A stretch of DNA of 64,000 bases from Discostella pseudostelligera (Eukaryota; Bacillariophyta; Thalassiosirophyceae; Thalassiosirales; Thalassiosiraceae): contig JALLBK010000059.1 in the NCBI GenBank assembly GCA_036940085.1, forward strand, positions 41,004-105,003. Direction: 5' to 3'. Shown in pieces: positions 52,112-63,119 of this stretch. Position numbers and translations under genes: made by a program. The stretch's first letter is position 1, and each line of letters begins with the position of its first letter. Below the pieces are notes generated by a model that did no database searches, was not told the origin of the DNA, and saw only the letters and a list, made by a program, of their open reading frames with translations.

Positions 52112-55100
52112 ATGGCACGGTCGCCGGAGAAGCCACATCGGCTCAGCGGTCGAGGGTCTGATAGAATGGCTCAAAGAAGTACTCCTAGTGGAGGATCATC
52201 CGAAATGAAGGCTGTGTCGGAAGCTAGTAGCCGTTCGTCGGCGCTATCGTCGGCGCAAGTAGTGGTAGGGCCAACACGAGCAGCTGCACCTGCCCCTACA
52301 TCGGCGAGCCTTCCCGCTGGACTCCCCTTTGGACAGAGTGTCGCGATTGGTAGCCACGCAAGATCATTTGCATTGCTGTCTTCTGCTGCTGCTTCAGCTT
52401 CGCAAACTGACAGCAAATCAGGCAAGCCCCATCACTATTATCAATCGCAAAATCCTCCACCATCCAGGGCCAGGGGGCGTGGTGGAAGACGTCATTTTCA
52501 TCAAGGGCATAATGATCAACCTCGCCCTAGACATGATCAGAAATTACAATGGAATGGTCGTGAAAATAATTATCGTGGCCGAGACGAGAGATCTAGGAAT
52601 ATGGATGATTCACAAAGCTGGGAAAGACACCGTCAATACCAAAACAGTTCGTCATACCGTGAATATCATCGAGACCATTCTGATCATTCACGTGGACGTA
52701 ATCACGACTACTATACGGCTGGCCAAAATCATTACTTCCCGGAATACACGAACTATCCGAATAATAATGACTACTATAGATCTCGCAATTATGGCTCCCT
52801 TCAACACTACACACCAAGGGAAATTACCGATTCAGCTGGACAGAGACAGAGTATTTCTAGCTTTGATTACGCGAGGGGACAAAACCAACGTTGTGAACCG
52901 TATTACAGCGACTATCGCTTTCAAAGTGGCCAAGATTCACATCGTGAGGAGTGCAAGGGAGATTACCATGCCAAGGCTGATTCTCATTCGAAGTCGGATA
53001 ATGAGATGCTCAAGCATACTCTTGAAAAGATTGAATTGGAGACAAAAATCCAGGCAGCGCTGTTGGAGAAGAAGAAGGTTGAACAACTTGTTCAAATGCA
53101 AGAGAATCAAAGCACTCCGCAAGACAACGCTGCATCTACTGGACCTCTTGCTCGGCCTAATCCTGCTGGAGTCGCAGCTCTACCTTTTGCTGCAATAGAC
53201 ACTACTCTCACCACTTCTCAGCAGCCTGTTGTCCGCCCTTTGGCTACAATAGAAACTGCCGCTCCAACTGCTCATAATACGGCTACTGCTCAGTCTCTTG
53301 CTGTGAGAAGAACTGCTGTAAGCGCTGCTCGAACGGACGACGGCGACGATGACATCGTTGATTTTTCCACAACAATGCACACAGCTGACGATTCTTCCGA
53401 TGATTCTTATGTAGCGACAGCAAACACAGCTAGAATGTCTTATCCGTCAACTGCTCGACCTCTTGCTGTGAGAGAATCTACTGCCAGCACTGCTCCATCG
53501 CCAATGGACAACGACGTCGTTGATGTCTCTGCAACAGTTGAATCATTAGATGAAGATGAGCAAGTGCCTCCAAGACGAGCAAAAGACGCCCCAAAGAGAA
53601 AGAAGCCCGTGGCTCGTAATTCAAGACGAGCAAAGCTCACAAGAAATCTAGAAAGGAAGCGTGAGGCAAAAGTTGCTGATGATGAACCGAGGAAACATAA
53701 ATTGTTACAAGCACGGGATGTAGATATGGCTCTCCTGTCCGAAGGCAAGAGCGATATGCATCAACACTCGGAATTGGATCTCATGTCCACATTCACTCCC
53801 GAGATAGTTGATCATTATTTGCCGGCGAAAGGGGGTGTTGCAAAGTACCTTGTTGGGTGGAAATGTTCTGGGCGTGTGGGGCAGTTGAGTGGTCAGAGTT
53901 GTCTCACATGGGTGAGCCATGAAGATTTTCTCTTCCCAGCTCTAGCTGGCAAATATCTTGACGACAAGAAATTGGGCGCCGTTTGGATCAAACAATGCGT
54001 GGAACGGGAGCAGTGCTTGAAGTTGCTCAATTCTGCGACCCTTGACAACGATGAGTATGAATCACAAGTTGAAATCGACTTCTGCTGCTACCTGTGCAAG
54101 TGCCCCTGGGATCATCCAATGAAGAATACGACTCGAAACTGTGAGTATGGTCTAAAATTTCATCGTGGGTGTTGCCATGGTCTAGACAAGGATACACTAG
54201 AATCGTTCGTGTCACCAGTGGGGCAGCAGGTCCTTGAGCAATTTTCTGGTAGTGGTATAGACGAGGGAACAACCGGGGCGGATGAATCCCACACTCTAGT
54301 CAAAGTTGAGGAGCGATCTGACGCTGTATTGGAGGTAGTTGGCGGTGACAGTTCCATGTATTCCCGGTCACTTCGGGACCGTAAGGCCATGAGGGAAAGG
54401 CAAAGTGCTGTGGTTTTGTGTCTAAATGCTGGTGTAGGAAGCGCCACTGTATCGTTGAAAGCCCTTGGAATGCAGGTTGGCAAGATCATCCATGTAGATC
54501 GTGACCGGTTGGCGCAACATGTTTTTCGCTCAAATCATGACATTCGCTACGGAGACACAGAGGTTGATGATGGAATAGAGCATGTTGTAGGGCTGTACGA
54601 GAGTTTTTACGATGTTGCTGATGATCCAGAGAAAGTCGTGCTGCAATATGGACCTATTGGTGAGTTTGTTCTCTTTCTAGTCATAAATTGAATGTATCTT
54701 GGCTAATGTGAAGTCACCCCGTTCATACTCCTCAGACATTGTCATGTGCTCGACTGTACGCGGGTTATCGAGAGAGGAAAGCGTGCAATTTACCTCCAAC
54801 TTTTTCATGCTTGTGGATGACATCAAGAGGCTCAACATGCAACACTTCCAAGTTGATCACCTTTTTTATCTATTGGAGGTCCCATCCAACATCAAAGATG
54901 AATTGCCTTCCCGTGACTTCACTCGATGCGTTTGTGAATCAAGTGTTTTCCTTTGCAACTGGCCGATCTCGTCCCAGAGCCTCGTTCCGGTGTCAGGATT
55001 GCAGTTTGATGATGTGTTCCATCCAGGTAAACATCCGTCATGTGTGAATTTAGTCCTCCTCGTTTCTGCTCTCACAACCTTGCTTACCGTTTTGACAACA

Positions 55101-55604
55101 GTTACCGACCTCTTTGACTCCTTGAGGGATGCATTGTGTGCCGGCCCTTGGAACAAGTTGTGGAGGGATGAGATCCATCCAAAGTATTGGTCATTTCTCG
55201 GCCTGGGGCCCAACGGCTATGGCTTGAAACTCGAGAAAAGGGAGTTCGACTACACATTTTCGCTTCGTCTTCGAAGTCCAAACAGTGCTGACCTCTTGTC
55301 TGCGTTCGATTATTCAAACTATCTATTGGAAACATCACCATCGGTGCCATTGCTCATCATGATTCTAAGCCCGATGAAAGGGCTATTCGGTGACAAACAA
55401 TACGGGCCGCGATATGACGAGATGATCCCCGAACATGAGAAATGTGAACTCTTACGCGACAAGGAGCCAGGCAGCCCAGTTTCGTCAATTGCTACTGATG
55501 CCGTGGAGAACTTACCTGCTGTGAAATTGGAAGTGAAGGAGGATAGTACAGACGATGAAGCTGCTCTCTTTGATCGGGTGGACGAATCGATTGCTCGTAT
55601 CTAA
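52112..55604 (+). CDS. Chromodomain-like protein with a DNMT3-like, apparently non-catalytic, methyltransferase domain
   Basis: Exons 52112-54659, 54736-55026 and 55102-55604; the last intron (75 bp) is a multiple of three and less certain. About 1113 residues. The N-terminal half is disordered, with RGRGG and Arg/Asn/Tyr-rich RNA-binding-like sequence, then a helical stretch (LKHTLEKIELETKIQAALLEKKK). Near residue 575 is a chromodomain-like KYLVGWK...TWVSHEDFLFPAL. Near 656 is a Cys/His cluster (CCYLCKC ... FHRGCC) where DNMT3 has its ADD finger. From 766 a DNMT3-like fold starts with motif I LCLNAGVGSATVSLKALGMQV. YGPI joins DIVMCSTVRGLS across the intron, where DNMT3 has D-L-V-I-G-G-S-P-C-N-D-L-S, so the catalytic Pro-Cys is missing. 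ENV is L-E-V. The C-terminus LLETSPSVPLLIMILSPMKGLF matches the DNMT3 end. Confidence 0.7.
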
Positions 55605-55681
55605 CCATGAGTTCGGTATTACTGTTACGTCTCAATAGTTGATATGTAATACAGGCGGATTGACTTCATGTGCTATCGTAT

Positions 55682-58600
55682 TCATCTGTTGATAGGATTG
55701 TCCTCAATTGAAAAGAAAACATCTTCGTTTTGAAGTAGGCATTTCAACAATGGATACTCGCCATCGTCGTCGAACTCATTAGTGGAGTTGATGTCCCATT
55801 CCAGCGAGGCCACTAATGCTCGGTGAGCATCGGAGAATGCACGCTGAACTTGGAATATTCGAAATGCGTTTCGACCAACATTGTTTAAGGGGTTCAGAGG
55901 ATCTTCCACCCATATTGGATCAAATTTGCCCGACGGGAATTGCTGCTTATGTGAAATATTGGTGGGTGTGCTTTGGAAGCCAAATTGTCGATGCAGAGGT
56001 TGGAGTCTATTTTGCTTTGAAGCTGAATTGCGCATCATCATGTCGGGGAACTGGCTCTGATGAGGAATGTTCCACCCTTGCACATCGCAATTCTGCAGGG
56101 AATCGTGTGCATCCTGAGAACGAAAAAAGTACTGCCTTGTTCGAACGCTCATGCCAGTGGTGCGAGGGTCGAAACAATTTCCGTAGAAATCAAGAAGACT
56201 GCAAGTATCATAGTAAAATTGGCAAAATCAAGGTCATGAGACTGTATCAGAATTTGCCAGTTTGCACCTAACTGGTCGAATACGTACCCCATAAGGAGAG
56301 AGCCACAGTCGTTCCATATAGGCACTTGCTCTTGGCAATATCTCGCAACCATGAGGAAAAGGCAGTACGACGATAAGCCACCAGTATATGCAGTCAACAA
56401 TCCTCTGTCGAGCAGAAATTGCTTCAGCACCAATACCAGGGGTCGAACCATTGGCATTTCCTGTTCATCGGGTTAAACGAGGAATGAGAGACAGAAAGCA
56501 GCTGTCACTTAAATATCTTCATCATCCACGCACCTCTAAAATGTGCTGGATCATGGCCAATGCCTCCAGTCCATGGTGCTCCTTTGCATCAAAACTCAAA
56601 TCCAATTGCACCACGCGAGAACGAACGTCTTTAGTGGAGACTTTAATTACAGGGACCGCCGTTCGTTCGATGACCTTGATTGACCGTTGATCTGAGTTAT
56701 TAAACCGACAAACGTTAGAGTTCGATATGGAAGGTAACTTGGACCCAGTGTAGTTCTCCATACTTACCTAGCCATGATTCGGTCTTGAGCTTTCTTGCTA
56801 GAACTTTTTGGTTGGTCTCATTGATTGCATTTCGACCTTCCAAATCACCAGGCGCCGTTGCTGGGGCATTTTTGTGAACAGCGGGAAGGCATATAACGAA
56901 GTCCATATCTGACGAAGGTAGACACAGATTCGTGACGTGCGATCCATACATCTTGATTTGTGCTCGTGGCCAGAGCGCCTTCATGGAATAATATCGAGTT
57001 AGATAAGGCTACTTCACATGAAATGTAGATCAAAGATGCGCAATGAATACTACTTGCCTTCACAGTCTTCGTTATCCCTTCGACAGCTCTTATGCGACGG
57101 CCTTCTGCCTTCTTCAATTGCGACTGAAGTGAATTCATGTAGCGAGTAATATCTTCACTCAATCGAGATTTAATACCATGAAGAGGTATCGGACCAAAGA
57201 AAGCATCGTGGTGGTGAACACGGTTGAAAGCAATTGATTCCTGGCCAAGATTCCGCTCGAACGATGTATCGGAATCAGCGTATGTGCCACATCCTGAGGT
57301 GCGATATCCAACGCTATGAACGCTGTCTCCCCTAGCTTGCCATGAACTGGTGTTTTGGTTTTCAACTATTGCAACAACACTCGGATGAATATCTGTGCCA
57401 TCTTCACTCATCGCCGAATAAGCCCTGTGAATACCAGCATCACTCATCGCCACAATTGACTGAGTGGAGAACTGATTTGGAAAGCTATTAGGTGCGGGCC
57501 AATGTTGTTCACTATAGAAGAAAGACGGCACTGCTTCCTGCGCGAATAACGTTGGACGGTAAAGCGGAGTGCACGTTTTTGATGCCAAAAGATTCATGAG
57601 CTTGGCGTTCTCAGCACCGAGGGTAAGGCACATATCTCTGTACAAGTTTCTCTCTTCTTTCAAAGTTGCAAGCTCCTCGGTTGCAGGCGGAGAATGCACT
57701 GATGATATTGTCGTCCCATCTTTTGTCATTGTATCCTCAGTGTGTGCACTCGGCATGACGTTACAATGACTTGCGCCATCATCCCCATCTAGGCCACTTT
57801 CACTTTTTGCGCATGCTACAGCTAAATGAAGCACTCTGTTCAGGATAGGCTCACTGGTTTGCAAAATTGGTTCAGGACCATAGAGAGTAGTATGAATAGA
57901 TCTGGCACCACTTCTTGTTGTTTTGATACTCCTTGTACTCCTCGTTAAAATGGGGTGAGAATCGTCGCGGTGCTTTTGCTTGCCATCAAATGACTTCAGA
58001 CTGGGTGGTTTTCTGTGGGCTGGTTTTGCAACGACATTTCGATAGCTTAAAAGTGCATCAATTTGTCGATGGCCAATGTTGTGATGGTCGTCTCTTTCGC
58101 GGCGCGATGGTTTACGGCATTCATCGATACTGCGGAGATCGTCGCGTGACAAACTGGGTTTCAGCGATTGTGCAGTAAGGTGGCCTTGAACGGATGGCTT
58201 TGGAATTACGCTACTTTGCAGATCAGATTGTTCCAGTAATTCAACCCTCAACTTTCCAAGGTCGGCAAGGGATACAAGAATAGGCGATAGCTGAGGCGGT
58301 GGAGTTGGCGGTGCAAAGGGAGTAGGAGACATTTCCATGTCGCGATTCGACTCGGAAATAACGTTTGTGGAGAGGTAGTCGACTCCGTCCTTCGATAGCG
58401 TATCTCCGTTCATTTCGTCGGTTGAATCAAAGGCTAATTGATTGGGCAAATCCATCGAAAGGTCGCATGTGCCAGTACGCATCTCCATGCTCTTGAAATT
58501 GAAAGACTTGATTGCACCGATAGGGGGTCTGTCTCCGTCACATTCGACAAACTGTGGAGCTAAGAAGTCACCAATACAGTCAAGGCCAGAATCTTCCATA

Positions 58601-61287
58601 TACTCTCTTGATGATGCCATAGATACTGCACTTGATGATGCAATCGATGCAGCAGTTGAAGATGCTATATTCCTTTGTTGACAATCAGGGTTTGTCGTTG
58701 CTTGGTCGTTGTTGAGGAGTTCCGTAAAAATACTTGTTTCGCTTTGTCTTTGACAAGCAACACTGTTCCAACCATCGAGTGCACCTGACAGGCAGAGTGG
58801 GGCGCCATCGAATATTGAAGTCTCAGTACGGCTCGCCTGAGGGATCAACAAAGAGTCTGATGATGGCCAAAGAGCATCGTCGCTAGACATGTTTGTTGGT
58901 TGATTCATTTTGCTCGGATACATAGGCGGTTTCTTGTCCGAGGAGGCGGCACCAATTGACGCACTCCTTCTACGTTGCGGAGACGACCCGGTTTGTCGGG
59001 TAGATCGTGATGCCCACAGCTGTCGTGATCGAATCTGAGACTGGAAATTGTTACTATCACTACTAGCTCTCTGCAAGAAGGTCATCGCGGCATCTACACG
59101 AGCTCCTATTCTGTTGGACACCAAAGCAGTCGTTGCAACTTCAATATCATCGGCGCTACGCGATTTGTCGATTGATGGACAATGAGGTTCTCTCTCTGAA
59201 GTACGATACTTGGCCGGCACTGCATCTTTAAATTCATTGAAATCATCGTCCTCCACGCCAAGCTTTGCAAAAGCATTGTAGATTACGTCATTAAGAATGC
59301 TGAGTACGATCATTTTAGTGTCATTCTTCTCATTTTGCAGTAGGTAGTTCATTCGGTTGCCTTCAGAGGAATCGGAATGAGGTACCGGTGGCATGCTTGT
59401 ATGGAGAATGAGTTCAACGTGTGGCTCATCTTCGTCGTCAGAGATTTCGTCATCGTCACTCTGATCAACTTTATTTGTTCCGCTTTTGGTGGATTGATTC
59501 GCAGTGCTACGCTTCTTCTTTGCCCGCTTCTTCTTCTTGAAGGCCGTTGGCTTCGTATCTACTTCTACACTAGCTAACGATTGAATCAATGACCGCTCAG
59601 CTTCACGTGCAAGTCCCTCTTGCACAAATTCCATCACTAGTGACTTCAATCTAATGCGTGGTGTGTTCCATTCGAGCAAAGGGATGGACGCAAATTCTTT
59701 CGATGCACGGTGCATCTTTGCCAACATGCTACTTTGATCACTCCAGAAAAGCAACTGATATATGAGCGAGGCATGAATTGAATTTGATATTTCGGTCTGA
59801 CTGTTCGAGATGCATGCGTCTTGTTTCATTTCATCCCTCACAACTGCATTAATAGCGTAACATAGTACCCGGCCAATGGCATCTTCGCTCAAAGTTTTCA
59901 TTGACTGCAAAAGGCTCTTGTCCTCCGACCCATCCATCCCACTCGCCATTGTGCCCCGATGCACATCATATGCATCCCAAAGCGAAGCCTCGAATCTGCT
60001 TGACAAGTACATAGGAAGAGTAAACCACTGCTGTGTTGGATCGAACCAAGGAGCAAAAGATTGATTCTTTCGCTCCCCCGACAATGACAGAAATTTGCCA
60101 CGAGATACTATGCGTAGAGTATCAAGTATCATTTTCTTCTTCAGCCGCTCGTGCTTTGTTGAAATATCACCAGTGCAGAGTGTACATCTGAGAGACAATC
60201 CGTCTTCCCCGGTATCGATTGATTTATCCATAATTAAAGCAGTCCAATGAAGAATTGACGTATCTGCTCTTTGTTGATCGATGGTAGTACCCCTACCCAA
60301 ACATGTTCCATCGTCGAATTTTGCCTGATATGCCTCAACGGTGAAACTAGTGAATGTGGGTGGATCTTCCGAAGCATTCATACTTTTGGCCATGTTGTCT
60401 CGACAATCTCCTAATGACTCAAATGCCTTATCAATTTCATCCACTTCATTAAATGTTTGCAATAGGGATGCCGTGGAACGTTTCACCCCCGCCTGAGCAA
60501 GTAAATCCAATAACTCGGCTGGCATGATACTGCTGCTACTACCGGCTCCCACTGACGAAGAAGTTGATGGATTACCGACAGACTTATCCAATGGGTTTGC
60601 TGTTTTTTTGTAAGAGACACTCTCTTCCATCGCCTCTGAATTGACCCATCGAAATAGAGTAGGACATTCCTGACTGGCTTTCGTGTGCCTACGCCACTCA
60701 TACCACCCACTTTCTACTTCATCAATACCATGAAAATTATGTGCATTGCTATCTCTATCTGGATATTGATGCGACACCATTGTCATTAATAGACCAAATT
60801 CATGGGATCCCGAATCCCCAAAATTATGTAGTAGTGAACGATGATTGCCATGGCTGTGACACTGCTGCTCCTGCTGCTTCTCCCGTGGTCGCGGCCGTCG
60901 ACGTCGACGAGGCGGGCAACTATCACATGATGATGCACTACTTGCATCCGATTGGAATGTAAATTCCAAAGCATCCAACAGTGATTGAAATGATAAATTA
61001 TTTATCCATTGCCTCATCCCGTGTAGGTGATCGTTCTGGTTGGCATTGTCATTTTGAATTGTAGGATGATTCATATTGTTGTTGTGATGAACCTGTCGGG
61101 GGCGACGATTTGTGTCAATTCTGGCTTTGTCTTTGTGCTTTATGATGTGCCGTCTCGCTAATACTATCACTCTGGCAACAGATATTTCTGCTAAAAATGA
61201 AGAGTTGAGCGCGCAATCATCATTATTTGATAAATAGTAATGCTGGGTACTACGAGAGCCGATGGAAATACTCACCGCCATCGCCAT
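55682..61287 (-). CDS. Very large non-canonical poly(A) polymerase, TRF4/PAPD5-7 type
   Basis: Adds short A tails to nuclear RNAs for exosome decay (TRAMP) in other eukaryotes. Exons 61287-57058, 56978-56768, 56691-56534, 56460-56288 and 56198-55682; about 1762 residues. The first intron is GC-AG. The catalytic core is confined to the last about 350 residues: ALWPRAQIKMYGS, LCLPSSDMDFV (two metal-binding Asp), VVQLDLSF (third Asp), PMVRPLVLVLKQFLLDRGL, TGGLSSYCLFLMV and the PAP-associated VEDPLNPLNNVGRN. The remaining about 1400 residues are mostly disordered and Ser-rich, with a small helical region near PAELLDLLAQAGVKR. An in-frame ATG also exists at 61452, but an E2F-like box at 61408 and the ACCATGG context favour 61287. 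Yeast Trf4 is 584 residues. Confidence 0.82.
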
Positions 61288-61563
61288 GGTCGCTGCATTA
61301 ATTTTTTTGCTGCAACAGCCTGCAACCTTCGACGTGGTGGGGAGAAAAAGGATGTACATTGGCGACAGTACAAAATTACATAGGAAATCATAAATCATGG
61401 ATCTGCACTTTCGCCAAAATGTCATTACAACAACCCACAAACCATCGACCATCGCCTTATCGCCGACGCCGAAGCGCTGAAACCGTCAGCCGACAGCGAC
61501 AGCCGACGCCACCACCGCTGCCGCTGGCCCCCGTCCCCTAGATATATTCCTATCTCCGTCACC
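61288..61563. promoter_or_regulatory. Compact bidirectional promoter, TRF4-like / PsbP-like
   Basis: 276 bp between the preferred starts. CTTTCGCCAAAAT at 61408-61420 is E2F-like (TTTTGGCGAAA in complement). CCTAGATATATT lies just before the PsbP-like ATG. Confidence 0.45.
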
Positions 61564-62601
61564 ATGGCACGACGATTGCTCATAACAGCGGCGGTTTGCT
61601 CCCTCGCATCTCATTCTGTCGCTGCGTGGTCTTTTGGATTGCCAGATCATGATGTCGTCTCACCGTCGTCGTCGTCTCAATCTCAACGCCGTCGCTTCCT
61701 CCAGTCTGCAGCTGCCATCACCGTAGCATCATGGACCGGCAATGGGTCATCTCCCAACGCATTACCGTGGCGAGTGGCATCGGCATATGCTGTAGAAGAT
61801 GCATTTGCCCCAGTATTAGGGGAGACAGCATCATCAGTACCAGTACCAGCAATGAAGCGCTTTGTAGACAATGCCAACCCATCGTACTTTGTGATTGATG
61901 TACCACAACGATTCTTTACTATTCGACGATCGGCCAAGGGAGATTTACCAGATGCACAAACTGGTCAGGGTAGACGAGGGGGGACAATATTTACTGCTGG
62001 TGATATGTCGAAAGCTGAAGTGGTTGCTGTGGAAAGGTAAGAGGGTTTGTTTTATTTGCATTTGGCATTTGCTTTGTTTCATGTGCCCTAAACTGTGAAT
62101 TGCACTACCGTTACAATCCGTGGACGTTATTCTTAATTTTTGTGTGGTGATATTGTTTGCTGCATTTCTAGATTCCCAGTGCGCAACTTGCTCGAAGAGG
62201 AGGGGTATGCAGCATCGGGAGATTTATCAACATTCTCCTCCATTGGTGATCCCGTCGCCATCGCCACCCTATTACTGCGACGACGTGAGAAAGATAAACC
62301 TGGGACACAAAACACCGCCGTACTCAATCGAGAGAGTGTCCAACTATCACCCGATGGTCGAACATTAACATTTACTCTACGGCAAGAAATCAATGTCCAA
62401 AAGCCAGAACTGTTAATGGAAGAGATGGGTGTGTCGGAATTATTCCGTACGACTTTGGCTAAGGCGACATTGGCATCGGGGGATGGTCAATTGATGGCAG
62501 TGTATGCGAGTGCTTTGGATCAGGACTTGGCAGGACCGGATGGTGTGGCTTTGAGAATGACGGTGGATTCTTTTCTGGCCATGGATCAGTCTGTGAAATG
62601 A
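61564..62601 (+). CDS. PsbP-like thylakoid lumen protein
   Basis: Exons 61564-62036 and 62172-62601; 300 residues. Three targeting layers are visible: a signal peptide ending A-A before W22, an Ser/Gln-rich transit region, and a twin-arginine signal R42-R-R-F-L-Q followed by a hydrophobic stretch, which sends proteins through the TAT pore into the thylakoid lumen. The mature part has the PsbP/Mog1-like fold: SYFVIDVPQRFFTIRRS, then SIGDPVAIATLLLRRR and DGRTLTFTLRQE. PsbP relatives stabilise photosystem II or act in PSI or NDH assembly; the exact member cannot be named. A Kozak-like CACCATGG precedes the start. Confidence 0.83.
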
Positions 62602-63119
62602 GATAAATAAATCATTCAGTTCCGTTGGAGGTATGATGTATGACCCGGATTTGAGTGCTGTGGATAGTAACAGGCCAATTTTGCACCTGTTCTTGGACCG
62701 TGTGAACATGGTCTTCACTTCTAGAGAGAGAGGAAGAAGGTGAAGAAGTGCTTCAGCATCACTCATTCTAATTCTAAAATATGACCTATGATTACTCCTA
62801 CTATGGAAGGGGTGGATACAGTTGCTGATTTTCATATGGTGCCTTGTGTGATATTATGTTGATTGCTTATTATCCAGCAAAAGTTGTTGTGCAGTTGCCT
62901 GAGGCTGAGGGAGAAGGTTGCAAGATGCAAATACTAGTTGTTGTGGTGGTGCCGGTGGGTGGGATTATTGTGCAAACTGCTGTGCTGGGGAGTTATGCAA
63001 ACCAGGCGAGCTGGTGGGAGAAGAAAGAGTGAGAGTGAAATGAATAGTAAGAAGAGTGAGGTTACTAGTAGTGGGGAGAGGTACAACAACAAGTGATGGT
63101 ATTAAGAGGATGAGCACAA
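62602..63119. other. Intergenic, no gene seen
   Basis: About 520 bp after the PsbP-like gene. Purine-rich on the plus strand, with no ORF that looks coding, leading into the satellite. Confidence 0.5.

Noticed and set aside
55027..55101. 75-bp segment of the DNMT3-like gene as coding
   Set aside because: It has GTAAAC and ACAACAG ends and encodes an uncharacteristic hydrophobic insert; treated as intron. Its length is a multiple of three, so RNA data are required to decide.
61191..61275. Possible intron with GTGAGT donor (after GCGATGGCG) and TTTTTAG acceptor in the TRF4-like N-terminus
   Set aside because: Joining these sites breaks the reading frame (an early stop follows), whereas the unspliced frame is open.
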